In this document: piece by piece, positions 1-10,000 of the stretch
Layout of the letters: the number at the start of each line of letters is the position of its first letter
How positions within the stretch are numbered: the stretch's first letter is position 1
Assembly: GCA_904419955.1 (NCBI GenBank)
Contig: CAJFTO010000024.1
Coordinates: 1-41,575, forward strand
From: Candidatus Roslinia caecavium
GTDB taxonomy: Bacteria; Bacillota; Clostridia; Monoglobales; Monoglobaceae
DNA length: 41,575 bases
Direction: 5' to 3'
Made by a program: the position numbers and the translations under genes
The notes under the pieces: model-generated
Told to the model about the DNA's origin: nothing
What the model saw: only the letters and a program-made list of their open reading frames with translations
Database searches by the model: none

Positions 1-3000
1 CGATAGGAGAACGAGCATTTTCTTGTATATCTAAGACTTCTCAAGCATGCAAAGCGCTGGAAAAAGTTAGTTTACCGTCCAGTTTGAAGAGTATAGGATT
101 TCATGCGTTTGCGTATTGTTCATCTTTAAAAGAAGTATACTACGCGGGTACGGAAGACAGCTGGGGAAGAGTGAGCATAAATTCCGGAAACGATCCGCTT
201 TTAAGCGCGACGATATATTTCGGTTCGATCTACGTTCCGCATCAGACGCCGGAGGACGGGGGTGAGGGCGAGAGCGAGGATATCTCATATTCCAAGAACC
301 GGTTTTATCCGAGCGCGGTCAGGATGGGCTATCCGGGTTTCGCGTGGAGCGTCGATAAAGAACTGCCGGGTACGCCGGCTTCCGCGTCCGCGTCTTCGCA
401 GTATAAGCAGGAGCTTAAGGCGTGGGCGAACGAGTTCGGATACGGCGATCTTTTTACGGATTATAACATAGAGAGGATAATCTCGGGAGATCTGAAGTAT
501 TGTATGCCGGTCGTATTGGCGTCGGACGGAGGGAATTATAAGGACGAGAGCCTTACGGTAGCCGAGCAGATGAGGGACTTGATCTTTATGTCGTCTTTGT
601 ATAACAGCGTAGACGACTGGAGAGTAAATTATTTAGGGTACAAGTTCGACAATAGAAGGAGCCAGAACGAGCTTATCGATATTTATAACAGAGTGCCAGA
701 GATAGTCGAACAGTATCAGAATTACGAAAACGAGGTAGGACACAATCCGCTGTTTTCGACCGCGGGCAGCGCGTCAAACTTCTACTCGCACAGCATGGCG
801 AGCGGTCTGAAAGCCGCGAAGGCGATAAACGGGAATATAAGCGATCTGATCAAAGCCGGAAACATATATCTGTTTGTGGACAGCTTAGACGGGATCGAGC
901 TGCCCGGGTCGATCAGAAGTTACGAGAGTCTGCTTGATCTCGGGGGCGCGGCGACCAAGTTTGCGGGTTCGGTCTTGGATTATGTACAGCTCTTTACCGC
1001 CGAGGATAAGTTCATGGGATATATAGACTTCTGCGCGTCCGCGCTTACCGGTAGATTGGGCGTATTCTCAAAGGCGTTCGACAGCGCGTGGGAACTGCTC
1101 AGGAGCGGCGGCAAGACGAACGTATTCTTTGCGCACTATTATTTGTCTCAGGATCCGGATTATCTGAACAAGTATTTCGATATAGACGGTTCTGGGAATA
1201 TGCAGCTCAGTTTTTATAAGGTAAACGCGAATCAGGATTGGCGCGAATACGCCAAAGACTCAAAATTACAAGCCGCCATAGAACAGACCTTACAGCTTTC
1301 GATGTCCGGCTTATTGGCGGTAGGACAGGAGGAGCAAAAGACGATAATATTCTATTCCTCGCTTATGAGGAGCATGGAGGAGTTTGATTCCGCGGCGCTC
1401 AGGAGGAATATGATAGAGTATCTGGCGGGAGCTTTAAGCGACAGCCCAAATACATATTCGACGATGCTGAAAATAGCGTGTCCCGTAGACGTAGAACTGT
1501 ACGATAGGGATAATAACCTCGCGGCGTCCGTAAAGGGCGGAGAGGTCAGCGTAACGGACGGATATAATATCGGCGCGTATACCATGGAAGAGGAGAACGA
1601 CGTAAAGGTATTGCTCCTGCCGTCGGGCGCCGACTACCGCTTGAAACTGCTGGGAACCGACAGCGGAGATATGGATATAACGCTATCCGAGCTTGACGAA
1701 AACGGCGGACAGGTAAAACAGATCAAGTTTGAAGACGTGCCGTTGGAGACGGATAAGGTTTTTGAAACGGGGATAACGGACGCGGGAGAAATAAATTCGA
1801 CCGACGATATTGTCTTAACGGTTGTCGAAGACGGCGTTCATTCGGAGGAGCTAAAGCCGGATACTTTAAAAATATATGAAGCGGATCAGGATGGAAATAT
1901 CAATATACCCGCCGAGAAAATCAATTTGAGTATGCAGGAATCCGAGCTGACCATCGGAAAGGTAAACCGAGTTACGGCGGAAGTCCTGCCCGCAGACCAT
2001 ACGGATAAGATCGTATGGAGCAGCAGCGACCCGGAGATAATATCTGTCGATCAATACGGCGCAGTACTGGCGAATTATCCGGGAAGCGCGACGATCACGG
2101 CCGCTACTGAAGACGGAAGCGTTTTTGCGGAAATAGAGCTTACGGCGACGGCGACTATAGAGAGGGTGTCTCTCAGCGCGTCGAGGCTATATATGTCCGT
2201 CGGAGAGAGTCAAAAGATCGAGGGCGTCGCGGAATATACTGACGGAAGCTTAGGTACTGTCAGATTCGATTCCAGCGATCCGGAGGTCGTAGAGGTGGAC
2301 GCCGACGGCAACGTCACAGCGGTCTCGGAGGGCGAGGCTACAATTGTGGCGACGTCGGAAAACAGCCTTGTAAGGGGCTATTGCGAGGCGTATGTAAGTC
2401 CTTATGTCGAGACCGAAGCTTCGTCGGTCGTTTTGGAACCTAAAGAGGCGGCGATCAAAATATATGACGTCTTAGACTTAAACGCCGCGCTCGAGCCGCA
2501 GGGTTGTTCGGATACGATTACATGGAGCTCGTCGGATAACAGCGTCGCCGAGGTATTTTCGGGAAAAGTCAGAGGAATTTCCGAGGGGAGCGTCGTTATT
2601 ACCGCGACCGCCGGAAGCGGCGCGTCTGATACGGCGGTTATCAATGTCGTAATGCCCGACGAGGTGGGCAAAGCGGCGGAAGCGATCGGCCAGATACCGG
2701 AAATCATCGGTACGGATACAAAAGAAACAATCGACGGCGCGGCCGAGGAGTACGACGCTCTGTCGGCTCAGTATCAGCTTTTGGTCGGACAGGATCTGAA
2801 AAATAAATTGGACGACGCTAAGAAAGTATTAAACGCCGCGCAGTTGATAAGCGAACTTCCCGAGGCCGAAGCAATCGCGTTGACGGACGAGGATGCGGTA
2901 AATGAAGCGAATAGAGCGTACATAATGCTTTACGAGGATAGGCAAAAATTACTCGATCCGGAGCTTAAATCCAAATTAAATGCCGTTTTAGAGCAGTTTA

Positions 3001-4010
3001 ACGCGCTTAAGACTGAGCATGACCAAGAGGAGCAAGAAAAAGTGGACGCCGCTAAAGCGCAAGAAGTTACGGAGTTAATAAACGCTTTGCCGGAAACGGT
3101 TACAATAGACGATTCGCAGCAAATATTTTATGCAAAGACCGCGTATGATTCGCTGACGGATAGTCAAAAAAGCATGGTCGACGATGCGGCGGTTGAAAGA
3201 TTAAATGAAAAATATGATCGGCTAATGGAACTATTTAATCCGTCGCCGACCGCGACGCCGATTCCAACGCAGACGCCCGAGCCAACGTCAACGCCTGAAC
3301 CAACGGCTACGGCGACGGCGGCTCCGACAGAAGCGCCAACAGCGACGCCGGCTACAACGTCGACCCCCGAGCCCACGGCTACGGCGACTATAGAACCAAC
3401 AGCGACGCCGGGCGCAACAGCAACGGCTACGGCGATACCAATACCGCCGCAGACGCCCGCGCCAACGGCAACGCCAACTGCGACTATAGAGCCGACGGTA
3501 ACACCCGAGCCAACGGCTACGGCGATAATAGAGCCGCCGGTTGCAACGGCTACGGCTGCGCCAACAGAAGCGCCAACGCCTACTGCAACCGCAACGGCAA
3601 CTGCGGCTCCTACAGACGATCCAACGCCTACAGCGACTGCAACTGCAACGGCTGCGCCAACGGAAGCTCCGACGGCAAGTCCTACGGCGACCGCGATCCC
3701 AACGCAAACGCCCGAGCCTACGTTAACTCCTGAACCCACGGCGACTTCGGACCCGATCACGGATTGGTCGGTTTCGGGAATCGAGAACGGGGCGATAATC
3801 GTAACGGCTCCGACGGATACGCCTGCGGGAGAGGAAAATTATCTTTATGTCGCTAAATATACCCACGACGGTATTCTTGAAGATATAGAGATATACAGGT
3901 TCACGACCGAAGTTGGCAGGACGGAGTATGTTTTTGAGCCGAATAGGATAGTAGAAAACGAAAAAGTTCGAATCATGCTCTGGGACGGAGTTATGAGACC
4001 GCTTATCTAA
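1..4010 (+). CDS. Giant surface protein, 5' end missing: LRR_5, three Big_2 domains, Thr/Pro linker, C-terminal IWD module
   Basis: The reading frame is open from base 3, so the true start lies outside the window; the TTG at 84 is an internal Leu. In order: BspA-type LRR_5 repeats (to about nt 180, motifs like [18 protein letters not shown]); a large domain I do not recognise (about nt 290-1,470); a beta-sandwich module beginning CPVDVELYD (about 1,470-1,850); three Big_2 Ig-like domains (about 1,900-2,660, with [16 protein letters not shown] motifs); helical modules (about 2,660-3,235); a Thr/Pro/Ala linker (about 3,238-3,760); and a C-terminal module with [10 protein letters not shown] just before the stop. 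It is probably an extracellular adhesin or surface-bound protein. No catalytic motif is visible in the unknown domain, and the export signal would be in the missing part. The C-terminal module links it to the secreted enzymes at 15606 and 30043. Confidence 0.85.
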   Translation, partial: IGERAFSCISKTSQACKALEKVSLPSSLKSIGFHAFAYCSSLKEVYYAGTEDSWGRVSINSGNDPLLSATIYFGSIYVPHQTPEDGGEGESEDISYSKNRFYPSAVRMGYPGFAWSVDKELPGTPASASASSQYKQELKAWANEFGYGDLFTDYNIERIISGDLKYCMPVVLASDGGNYKDESLTVAEQMRDLIFMSSLYNSVDDWRVNYLGYKFDNRRSQNELIDIYNRVPEIVEQYQNYENEVGHNPLFSTAGSASNFYSHSMASGLKAAKAINGNISDLIKAGNIYLFVDSLDGIELPGSIRSYESLLDLGGAATKFAGSVLDYVQLFTAEDKFMGYIDFCASALTGRLGVFSKAFDSAWELLRSGGKTNVFFAHYYLSQDPDYLNKYFDIDGSGNMQLSFYKVNANQDWREYAKDSKLQAAIEQTLQLSMSGLLAVGQEEQKTIIFYSSLMRSMEEFDSAALRRNMIEYLAGALSDSPNTYSTMLKIACPVDVELYDRDNNLAASVKGGEVSVTDGYNIGAYTMEEENDVKVLLLPSGADYRLKLLGTDSGDMDITLSELDENGGQVKQIKFEDVPLETDKVFETGITDAGEINSTDDIVLTVVEDGVHSEELKPDTLKIYEADQDGNINIPAEKINLSMQESELTIGKVNRVTAEVLPADHTDKIVWSSSDPEIISVDQYGAVLANYPGSATITAATEDGSVFAEIELTATATIERVSLSASRLYMSVGESQKIEGVAEYTDGSLGTVRFDSSDPEVVEVDADGNVTAVSEGEATIVATSENSLVRGYCEAYVSPYVETEASSVVLEPKEAAIKIYDVLDLNAALEPQGCSDTITWSSSDNSVAEVFSGKVRGISEGSVVITATAGSGASDTAVINVVMPDEVGKAAEAIGQIPEIIGTDTKETIDGAAEEYDALSAQYQLLVGQDLKNKLDDAKKVLNAAQLISELPEAEAIALTDEDAVNEANRAYIMLYEDRQKLLDPELKSKLNAVLEQFNALKTEHDQEEQEKVDAAKAQEVTELINALPETVTIDDSQQIFYAKTAYDSLTDSQKSMVDDAAVERLNEKYDRLMELFNPSPTATPIPTQTPEPTSTPEPTATATAAPTEAPTATPATTSTPEPTATATIEPTATPGATATATAIPIPPQTPAPTATPTATIEPTVTPEPTATAIIEPPVATATAAPTEAPTPTATATATAAPTDDPTPTATATATAAPTEAPTASPTATAIPTQTPEPTLTPEPTATSDPITDWSVSGIENGAIIVTAPTDTPAGEENYLYVAKYTHDGILEDIEIYRFTTEVGRTEYVFEPNRIVENEKVRIMLWDGVMRPLI
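3238..3760 (+). repeat. Low-complexity Thr/Pro/Ala linker repeat
   Basis: About 175 codons made almost entirely of Thr, Pro, Ala, Glu and Ser in irregular [20 protein letters not shown] units. Such linkers separate domains of secreted clostridial proteins and are often glycosylated. The repeated DNA is prone to length change by slippage, and it opens long spurious frames on both strands. Confidence 0.85.
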
Positions 4011-4040
4011 GGCGAGGAGCATAAGTTTAATTATATACAA

Positions 4041-4070
4041 AGACCGCCGCGCGCTGCGGCGGTCTGTTTC
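4041..4070. terminator. Bidirectional hairpin terminator between convergent genes
   Basis: A perfect 9-bp stem, GACCGCCGC (4042-4050) and GCGGCGGTC (4056-4064), with a 5-nt loop. T-rich sequence follows on the plus side (TGTTTCAATTTT), and on the minus side TTTGTATATAATT follows. It can end both the surface-protein gene and uxuAB. Confidence 0.8.
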
Positions 4071-4098
4071 AATTTTGCGGTTAAGGCGCCGCTTTGCT

Positions 4099-5712
4099 TT
4101 AGTCTGATACGGCTTCGGTCAAGGTCGAATACGCCGCGCCGGGGCCGGAGAGCATACTTTCAAAATATCCGCATACGGTATCCGACACGCCGATCTCTAT
4201 CAAGTCTACGCCCCAGAGCGCGGCGTTTGAGAGGATCGGCTTTAATATTTGTTTCGTCCGCTCGATATCGCCCGGTTTTACGCTCTTTACGATCGGGCAT
4301 AGCGCACCGAGCATTGGGTCGGGGCTGAGGCTGAACTCGTTTCCGTGATCGTCTATCCCGGTAAGGTATCTGAGCCAGCCTGCGAATACCAGCGGTATAA
4401 ATTTGAGCCGTTTTACCTTGGCGCCGTCCATTCTAAGATATGCCTTTATCGTTTCGCCGAAACGTACCGCCAGCTTTTGAGAGGTATCGGTCGCTATTCG
4501 CTGCGGAGTATCCGGCATAAACGGGTTTGGGAGCCTTACGTTTATTACGGCGTCCAAAAACTCGTTTGGGTCTATGATCCCGGGGTCGGCGACGACCGGA
4601 AGACCTTCTATCCGGCCTATCCCCTCGACGAGTTTTTTTAGCGCCGGGTCTTTCATCTCGTCCGATATAAGCGTATACCCGAGCAGACAACCGAATATAG
4701 AGAGCGCGGTGTGAAGCGGGTTTAAGCAGGTACAGACCTTCATCTTCTCCGACTTATCGACCGTTTCGCGGTCTGTGAAAATAAAACCGCTCTTTTCAAG
4801 CTCCGGTCTGCCGTTTGGGAACGAGTCCTCTATCACAAGACAGCCGAATTCTTCAGAATTTACAAACGGCGCGGTATATGTGTTTTTGGAAGTGATCACT
4901 GGATCCATATCCTCCGCCCCGTCGTTTTTCAGGATCTCTAATACGGAGGGGTCGGGTCGCGGGGTGATCTTATCGATCATCGTCCATGGAAAAGAAACTC
5001 TGTCTCCGTTTGCTACATATTCAAGGAATAGGGGATCGACAAGTCCGCTTACCGTCCATTCCTTTGCGAACGCGGCTATAGCGGTTTTCAGCCTATCCCC
5101 GTTATGAGAGCAGTTATCCATACTTACCATTGCGAGCGGCTTTTGTCCGGATACATATCTTTCATAGAGCGCCGCCGCGACCTTACCCATATAGCTTTTC
5201 GGCTTTTCGGGACCGTTTTTAAAGTCCTCTTTTACCGCCGAAAGAGTATGCCCTTTGGGATCCGTAAGGGCGTAGCCCTTTTCCGTTATCGTAAAGCTCG
5301 CGATCTGCAGCGATCCGTTTCGAAATATTTCTTTCAGACGCCTAAGATCCGTTTCGTTTTCGCTGTCGGCGGTCAGGGATTCGGCCACGGAGCCTATTAC
5401 CTGTTTTTGTATACTCCCGTCCGACTTAAAAACGACCGCGACGCTCAGATCGTCGTGAGGGCGGTTTATCTTTTCTATTATCTCATAGTCGAAGCCCTCG
5501 ACCGCGATCAAACCCCGGTCGAGGACGCCAGCGTTCAGCAGATCCTGAACAACGCTCGCCTGAAACGCTCTGAATATGTTTCCCGCTCCGAAATGGACCC
5601 AAAACGGGTTCTCCTTTGTTTTTTGTACAACCCGCTCCCGGTCGAACTCGGGCATGGAATACCCATTTTCTCTCCACTTAATATCTTTTATCCCGTCTGC
5701 GTTTAGTCGCAT
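4099..5712 (-). CDS. uxuB: D-fructuronate reductase (mannitol dehydrogenase family)
   Basis: A 537-residue long-chain mannitol-dehydrogenase-family protein. UxuB reduces D-fructuronate to D-mannonate with NADH in cytoplasmic hexuronate catabolism. The N-terminal nucleotide-binding motif is HFGAGNIFRAF, and the family catalytic signature K-x5-N-x2-H is present as K325, N331 and H334 (KVCTCLNPLH). The ATG at 5712 is chosen because an AGGAAGG site (5725-5731) lies just after the uxuA stop; a longer frame from the GTG at 5754 would overlap uxuA. It is the second gene of a uxuA-uxuB operon. Tagaturonate reductase is the alternative in this family, but the adjacent mannonate dehydratase favours UxuB. 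Confidence 0.9.
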   Translation of the reverse strand: MRLNADGIKDIKWRENGYSMPEFDRERVVQKTKENPFWVHFGAGNIFRAFQASVVQDLLNAGVLDRGLIAVEGFDYEIIEKINRPHDDLSVAVVFKSDGSIQKQVIGSVAESLTADSENETDLRRLKEIFRNGSLQIASFTITEKGYALTDPKGHTLSAVKEDFKNGPEKPKSYMGKVAAALYERYVSGQKPLAMVSMDNCSHNGDRLKTAIAAFAKEWTVSGLVDPLFLEYVANGDRVSFPWTMIDKITPRPDPSVLEILKNDGAEDMDPVITSKNTYTAPFVNSEEFGCLVIEDSFPNGRPELEKSGFIFTDRETVDKSEKMKVCTCLNPLHTALSIFGCLLGYTLISDEMKDPALKKLVEGIGRIEGLPVVADPGIIDPNEFLDAVINVRLPNPFMPDTPQRIATDTSQKLAVRFGETIKAYLRMDGAKVKRLKFIPLVFAGWLRYLTGIDDHGNEFSLSPDPMLGALCPIVKSVKPGDIERTKQILKPILSNAALWGVDLIEIGVSDTVCGYFESMLSGPGAAYSTLTEAVSD

Positions 5713-5737
5713 TTGTATACACAACCTTCCTGTTAAA

Positions 5738-6832
5738 TTAAAACTTGAACTCACCCGCGCCGCTGCTTTTATCGCCCTTCTCTATGGCCTCCCACAGACC
5801 GTTCAGATACGAAGCGCCCAAAGCTCTGTCGTAGAGACCGTAGCCGGGCATGGCTTTCTCGCCCCAGATCGTTCTGCCGTGGTCGGGACGTATGGGCCCG
5901 TCAAAGCCTATGTCGTACAGCGCTTTCATCAGCTCGTACATATCGAAATCGCCGTCCGAGGAGAGATGGGCGGCCTCTTCAAAGTCGGTCGGGCTGTTGA
6001 ATTTGAGGTTTCTTATATGCGCGAAATGTATCCGGCCTTTAAGCGAGCGTATCATATCCGGCAGGTCGTTGTTTAAATTTGTGCCGAGCGAGCCGGCGCA
6101 GAATGTGACGCCGTTATGCGGATCGTCCACCATTTTGAGCGCCCTTAGAATATTCTCCTTGTTGGTGATTATCCTCGGCAGTCCGAAAACACTCCATGCC
6201 GGGTCGTCCGGATGGATAGCCATGTTTATATCGTATTTGTCGCAGGTCGGCATTATCCGCTCGAGGAAATATTTAAGATTTTCAAACAGTTTTTCTTCAT
6301 CCACGTCCCTGTAGAGCGCGAACGCGTCTTTTACTCTCTCCATACGTTCGGGTTCCCAGCCGGGCATTACGGTTCCGTTCATGTCAGCGGAGATCGACGA
6401 GAACATATTTTCGGGGATCGTCGCGTCTACGGCCGCCTGAGTATACGCGAGTACGGTCGAGCCGTCGGGGCGTTTTCTTGCGAGCTCGGTTCTTGTCCAG
6501 TCGAATACCGGCATAAAATTATAGCAAACGAGACGGATCCCTTCTTTACCTAAATTTTCAAGCGTTTTGATATAGTTGTCGATATACTTATCGCGCTCGG
6601 GCGCTCCGGCCTTGACGGCCTCATGTACGTTTACGCTCTCGATCCCGGATATATGCAGACCCGCTTCGCGGACTTCGTTTTTCAGTTCGCGTATTTCGCT
6701 TACGCTCCATACCTCGCCCGGCGCCGAGCCGTACAGGGTCGCGATCACGCCGGTAACTCCGGGTATCTGGCGTATTTGTTTGAGAGTTACGGTATCGTAC
6801 TTTGAGCCGTACCAGCGCAGAGTCATTTCCAT
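5738..6832 (-). CDS. uxuA: Mannonate dehydratase
   Basis: A 364-residue UxuA, the length usual in Firmicutes. It dehydrates D-mannonate to 2-keto-3-deoxy-D-gluconate in the cytoplasm, directly after UxuB. The start MEMTLRWYG matches the family start (M-T-x-RWYG). Conserved metal-site segments are visible: HPDDPAW, FCAGSLG, HFAHIRN and RPDHGRTIWGE. The ATG at 6832 follows a GGAAAGGATGAG ribosome site; the second ATG at 6826 is an alternative. uxuB follows 25 nt after the stop, so the two are surely co-transcribed. No uxaC lies in the window, so glucuronate isomerase must be encoded elsewhere. Confidence 0.95.
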   Translation of the reverse strand: MEMTLRWYGSKYDTVTLKQIRQIPGVTGVIATLYGSAPGEVWSVSEIRELKNEVREAGLHISGIESVNVHEAVKAGAPERDKYIDNYIKTLENLGKEGIRLVCYNFMPVFDWTRTELARKRPDGSTVLAYTQAAVDATIPENMFSSISADMNGTVMPGWEPERMERVKDAFALYRDVDEEKLFENLKYFLERIMPTCDKYDINMAIHPDDPAWSVFGLPRIITNKENILRALKMVDDPHNGVTFCAGSLGTNLNNDLPDMIRSLKGRIHFAHIRNLKFNSPTDFEEAAHLSSDGDFDMYELMKALYDIGFDGPIRPDHGRTIWGEKAMPGYGLYDRALGASYLNGLWEAIEKGDKSSGAGEFKF

Positions 6833-7232
6833 GTTTTCTCATCCTTTCCGTTCTTTTTGATAGCGCTTTTATATATTCTTTTACATCCGCCGCGGGTTTA
6901 TGCGCATAGCGGGTAAAATCGGACGCGGGAAAATACAAAGGAGCGCTATTTTATTGTAGGGGAATCAGGGCTTTGGGAGAGCGAGTATCGCGCGGCTGAA
7001 TACGCGGGCAAAAATGTACAAAAAGTTTGGATAGGCGCGCGATATACGAGAGCGCCCTATTTAATTTTTCCGTCCGGATCGGCGCGGGCGGTATGTTTTA
7101 CGAAGGCGTTTCCCGTTCGACGAATATGGGCGGACGCGGGCGCTATGAAGTACGATATGATCATATGAGGGTAAGATAGGCGGCATAAATAAAAATGTCT
7201 CGCTATCCTACCTCGAAAAGCGCGGCGCGCGT
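6833..7232. other. Noncoding gap upstream of uxuA with paired TAGCGCT/AGCGCTA sites
   Basis: There are 400 bases without a convincing gene. TAGCGCT (6861-6867) and its inverted copy AGCGCTA (6942-6948) lie 75 bases apart in the uxuA upstream region and could be regulator half-sites. A further imperfect inverted repeat (GGTAAGATAGG near 7,170 and CTATCCTACC near 7,203) lies just beyond the 3' end of the minus-strand hydrolase gene. I found no clear promoter for uxuA. Confidence 0.4.
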
Positions 7233-7907
7233 CTAACCTTCGAGCCGGTCGATAAACTCTAAAACGATTTCGCTAAGTCTTTGGGGATTGTCGATAACAT
7301 AGCTCGTGTGAGTCTCGCCTTCTAAAATAAACAGCTTGCTGTTTGGGATATTTTCGGCGATCTTTTCGGTATGTCTTTGTTTGATCAAGTCTTCGCTTCC
7401 GGCTAAGATCGCCGACGGGACGGCTATGCCGCCGAGGGCTTCGGGCGTTATATCAGGCTGGGTCAGCATAAGTTTTATCTTTTTATCTCTTTTCGCCAAG
7501 TATTCGGCAGTCATCATAAGCCGCGGCCAAAGTTTGATCCCGCTCGGCTTTGTGTTTGCGCCGCAGACGACTATGCCGGAGATCAGCTCGGGTCTGTTTA
7601 TCGCGGTCAAAAGGCTTATAATACCGCCGTCGCTCGAGCCGATAAGCAGAGGCTTTTTGATGCTTAAGGCTGCGATGAAGCCGGAAATATCTTCGGCCAT
7701 ATCCGAATAGTAAAGCTCGCCGACGGTCTTATCGCTCTCGCCGTGGTCTCTGCTGTCGGGCGCGTAGACCGTACATTTATCCTCAAGAAGCGCGGCCAGC
7801 GGCGCGAATATCGAGCCGTCCTCGCCGTTGCCGTGGATAGCTACGACCGGGTAGCCGCGCCCGGTCTTTTGGTAGTGCATATTTATTCCGTTTGCCTTGA
7901 TATACAT
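7233..7907 (-). CDS. Alpha/beta-fold hydrolase
   Basis: A 224-residue soluble alpha/beta hydrolase with no signal peptide. The oxyanion-hole motif is AIHGNGEDG, the nucleophile elbow is IGSSDGG (serine at G-x-S-x-G), the acid is in LAGSEDLI, and the catalytic histidine is in GETHTSYV. The substrate cannot be read from the sequence; esters or lactones are possible. A GGGGGA ribosome site precedes the ATG with suitable spacing. It is transcribed divergently from uidA, and a TATAAT-like -10 lies in the AT-rich gap just upstream, without a good -35. Confidence 0.85.
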   Translation of the reverse strand: MYIKANGINMHYQKTGRGYPVVAIHGNGEDGSIFAPLAALLEDKCTVYAPDSRDHGESDKTVGELYYSDMAEDISGFIAALSIKKPLLIGSSDGGIISLLTAINRPELISGIVVCGANTKPSGIKLWPRLMMTAEYLAKRDKKIKLMLTQPDITPEALGGIAVPSAILAGSEDLIKQRHTEKIAENIPNSKLFILEGETHTSYVIDNPQRLSEIVLEFIDRLEG

Positions 7908-8113
7908 TTTTATCCCCCGTTTTTATAATAATTTCTGCATAAATTATACCTTTTTAAACAACAATTATATATATCTATATTAAGCGCCGCAAAGCGAAGC
8001 GTTTGTCCTGAGTCGATAATAACACAAAGCGGGAGCTAAATCAACACTGGCCGCCGCTTTGACGCAGGATCGATTTTGAAAACGCGTCGGGCCGGCGGAT
8101 AAGGAGGTAATTT

Positions 8114-9961
8114 ATGATAGACGCTCAGGCGATGCAATACCCGAGAATAACTAAAACGCGCAGGATAATGGATCTAAACGGGCTTTGGAAATTCAAGTTC
8201 GACCCGGACGGGATCGGAATAGAGAATAATTGGATAAACGGTCTGGAAGATACGATAGCCATGCCGGTCCCAGCGAGCTTTAACGACTTTTTTACGGATA
8301 AGGGATCGAGGGAATACACGGGGGATTTCTGGTACGAAAAAGAGTTTCTTGTACCCGGAGAGTGGAAAGGCATGGAGATCGCGCTGAGGTTTGAATGCGC
8401 GACTCACAGAGCGACGGTATATGTGAACGGGAAGGAGATAACCTCTCACGAAGGAGGGTTTCTGCCGTTTTTGGCGCGCATAGGCGACGTAGTAAAATTT
8501 AACGAGGTAAACAAGGTAGTCGTAAAGCTGAACAACGAACTGAGCTTTACATCGCTCCCGGCGGGCGCGACCAAAACGCTGAAAAACGGGGTCAAAATGG
8601 CGAAGCCGTTTTTTGACTTTTACAACTATTCCGGTCTTAACAGGGCGGTCAGGCTGATGGCGGTTCCCAAGGAGAGCGTGCTGGATCTTGCGGTAAGTCA
8701 CCGGATAATCGGCGCGGATACGCAGACGGATTACGAAGTCCTAACAAGCGGCGAGAACAGGGTAAGGGTCACGGTCTACGACCGCGCCGGAGAAATAGTC
8801 GCCGAGTCGGAGGGCAAGCGGGGAACGATAAAAATACGGGATACTCAGCTGTGGCGGACGCTGGACGCGTATTTGTATATATTTAGAATAAGCATAGAGA
8901 GCGGCGACGGAGAGCTGATAGACGAATATTACGAGGATATCGGGATACGCACGGTCGAGGTGAAAAAACGCGAGATACTTATAAACGGAGAGCCGGTCTA
9001 TTTAAAAGGGTTTGGCAAGCACGAGGATTCGGACGTCATAGGCCGCGGGTTCAGTCTTGCGGTCGCCAAGCGGGATTTTGAGCTGATGAGATGGATCGGC
9101 GCGAATTCTTTCAGAACGTCGCATTATCCGTACAGCGAGGAGATAATGCAGATGGCGGACAGAGAGGGCTTTCTGGTGATCGACGAGGTAGCGGCCGTCG
9201 GAATGTTCGAGAGCCTGACCAACTTTTTGGATGCGTCGTCCGGTAAGCAGACGGATTTTTTCGCGAGGGAGATCGTTCAGACCGAGACCAGGGAGAACCA
9301 TATTAGGGCGTTAGCCGAACTGATCGCGCGGGATAAAAATCACGCCTGCGTGATCGCGTGGAGCCTCTTCAACGAGCCGGAGACGACTTCTGATTCGGCG
9401 GTCGAGTATTTCGACGATATTTTTAAGGCGGCGCGCAGACTCGATCCGCAAAAGCGGCCGAGGACGTTCGCGCTGATCATGAACTCAACTCCGAATAAGT
9501 GCAAGTGTCATAAATTTGCGGACATCATAGCGCTCAACAGATATTTCGGCTGGTATTTAAGCGGCGGCTACGAGCTTAGCGACGCAAAAGATACGTTTAT
9601 CGAAGAGCTGAAAAAGTGGGAGGAGATCGAGCCGGATAAGCCGATAATATTCACCGAATTCGGCGCGGATACGATCGCCGGTATTCACAAGCTGCCGAGC
9701 GTTATGTGGAGCGAGGAATACCAGGAGGAATACTTGAAAACGCAGTTCGAGGTATTCGATATGTTCGACTCCGTAAAGGGCGAGCAGGTCTGGAATTTTG
9801 CGGATTTTCAGACGACCGAGGGAGTGATGAGGGCGGACGGCAACAAGAAGGGGATATTCACCCGGTCAAGACAGCCCAAGCGCGCGGCGTATCTGCTTAA
9901 AGACAGATGGAAGAGTCTCCCGCCGGACTACAAGAGCGACCGGAGAAAGGCGTCCGACTAA
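8114..9961 (+). CDS. uidA: Beta-glucuronidase, glycoside hydrolase family 2
   Basis: A 615-residue GH2 enzyme with sugar-binding (about 15-190), Ig-like (about 190-285) and TIM-barrel (about 285-600) domains. The acid/base is E421 (SLFNEPE) and the nucleophile is E515 (FTEFGADTIAG). The N-x-K motif that recognises the uronate carboxylate is present as N577 and K579 (GNKKGIFTR), which separates glucuronidases from other GH2 enzymes. Without a signal peptide it is cytoplasmic. From memory of the E. coli enzyme, the active-site loop after VGMFESL has nearly the same length, suggesting the Loop-1 class able to act on small glucuronides. AAGGAGG precedes the ATG. The transporter gene follows after 39 nt, which implies an operon for glucuronide uptake and cleavage. 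Confidence 0.95.
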   Translation: MIDAQAMQYPRITKTRRIMDLNGLWKFKFDPDGIGIENNWINGLEDTIAMPVPASFNDFFTDKGSREYTGDFWYEKEFLVPGEWKGMEIALRFECATHRATVYVNGKEITSHEGGFLPFLARIGDVVKFNEVNKVVVKLNNELSFTSLPAGATKTLKNGVKMAKPFFDFYNYSGLNRAVRLMAVPKESVLDLAVSHRIIGADTQTDYEVLTSGENRVRVTVYDRAGEIVAESEGKRGTIKIRDTQLWRTLDAYLYIFRISIESGDGELIDEYYEDIGIRTVEVKKREILINGEPVYLKGFGKHEDSDVIGRGFSLAVAKRDFELMRWIGANSFRTSHYPYSEEIMQMADREGFLVIDEVAAVGMFESLTNFLDASSGKQTDFFAREIVQTETRENHIRALAELIARDKNHACVIAWSLFNEPETTSDSAVEYFDDIFKAARRLDPQKRPRTFALIMNSTPNKCKCHKFADIIALNRYFGWYLSGGYELSDAKDTFIEELKKWEEIEPDKPIIFTEFGADTIAGIHKLPSVMWSEEYQEEYLKTQFEVFDMFDSVKGEQVWNFADFQTTEGVMRADGNKKGIFTRSRQPKRAAYLLKDRWKSLPPDYKSDRRKASD

Positions 9962-10000
9962 GCGGCGATTAAACGATAGATGCAAAGGAGATAGGCTGTA

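Noticed and set aside
3164..3760. Long minus-strand frames rich in Val/Gly/Ala and Arg/Ser
   Set aside because: They mirror the Thr/Pro repeat of the surface protein; low complexity, no ribosome site, no known family.
5713..5754. Longer uxuB start at GTG 5754
   Set aside because: It overlaps the end of uxuA and lies before the AGGAAGG ribosome site that serves ATG 5712.
6838..6938. Minus-strand frame with a protein-like stretch (ADVKEYIKALSKRTER) before uxuA
   Set aside because: It opens only about 40 codons after a stop and then runs out of frame through uxuA; too short to call a remnant gene.
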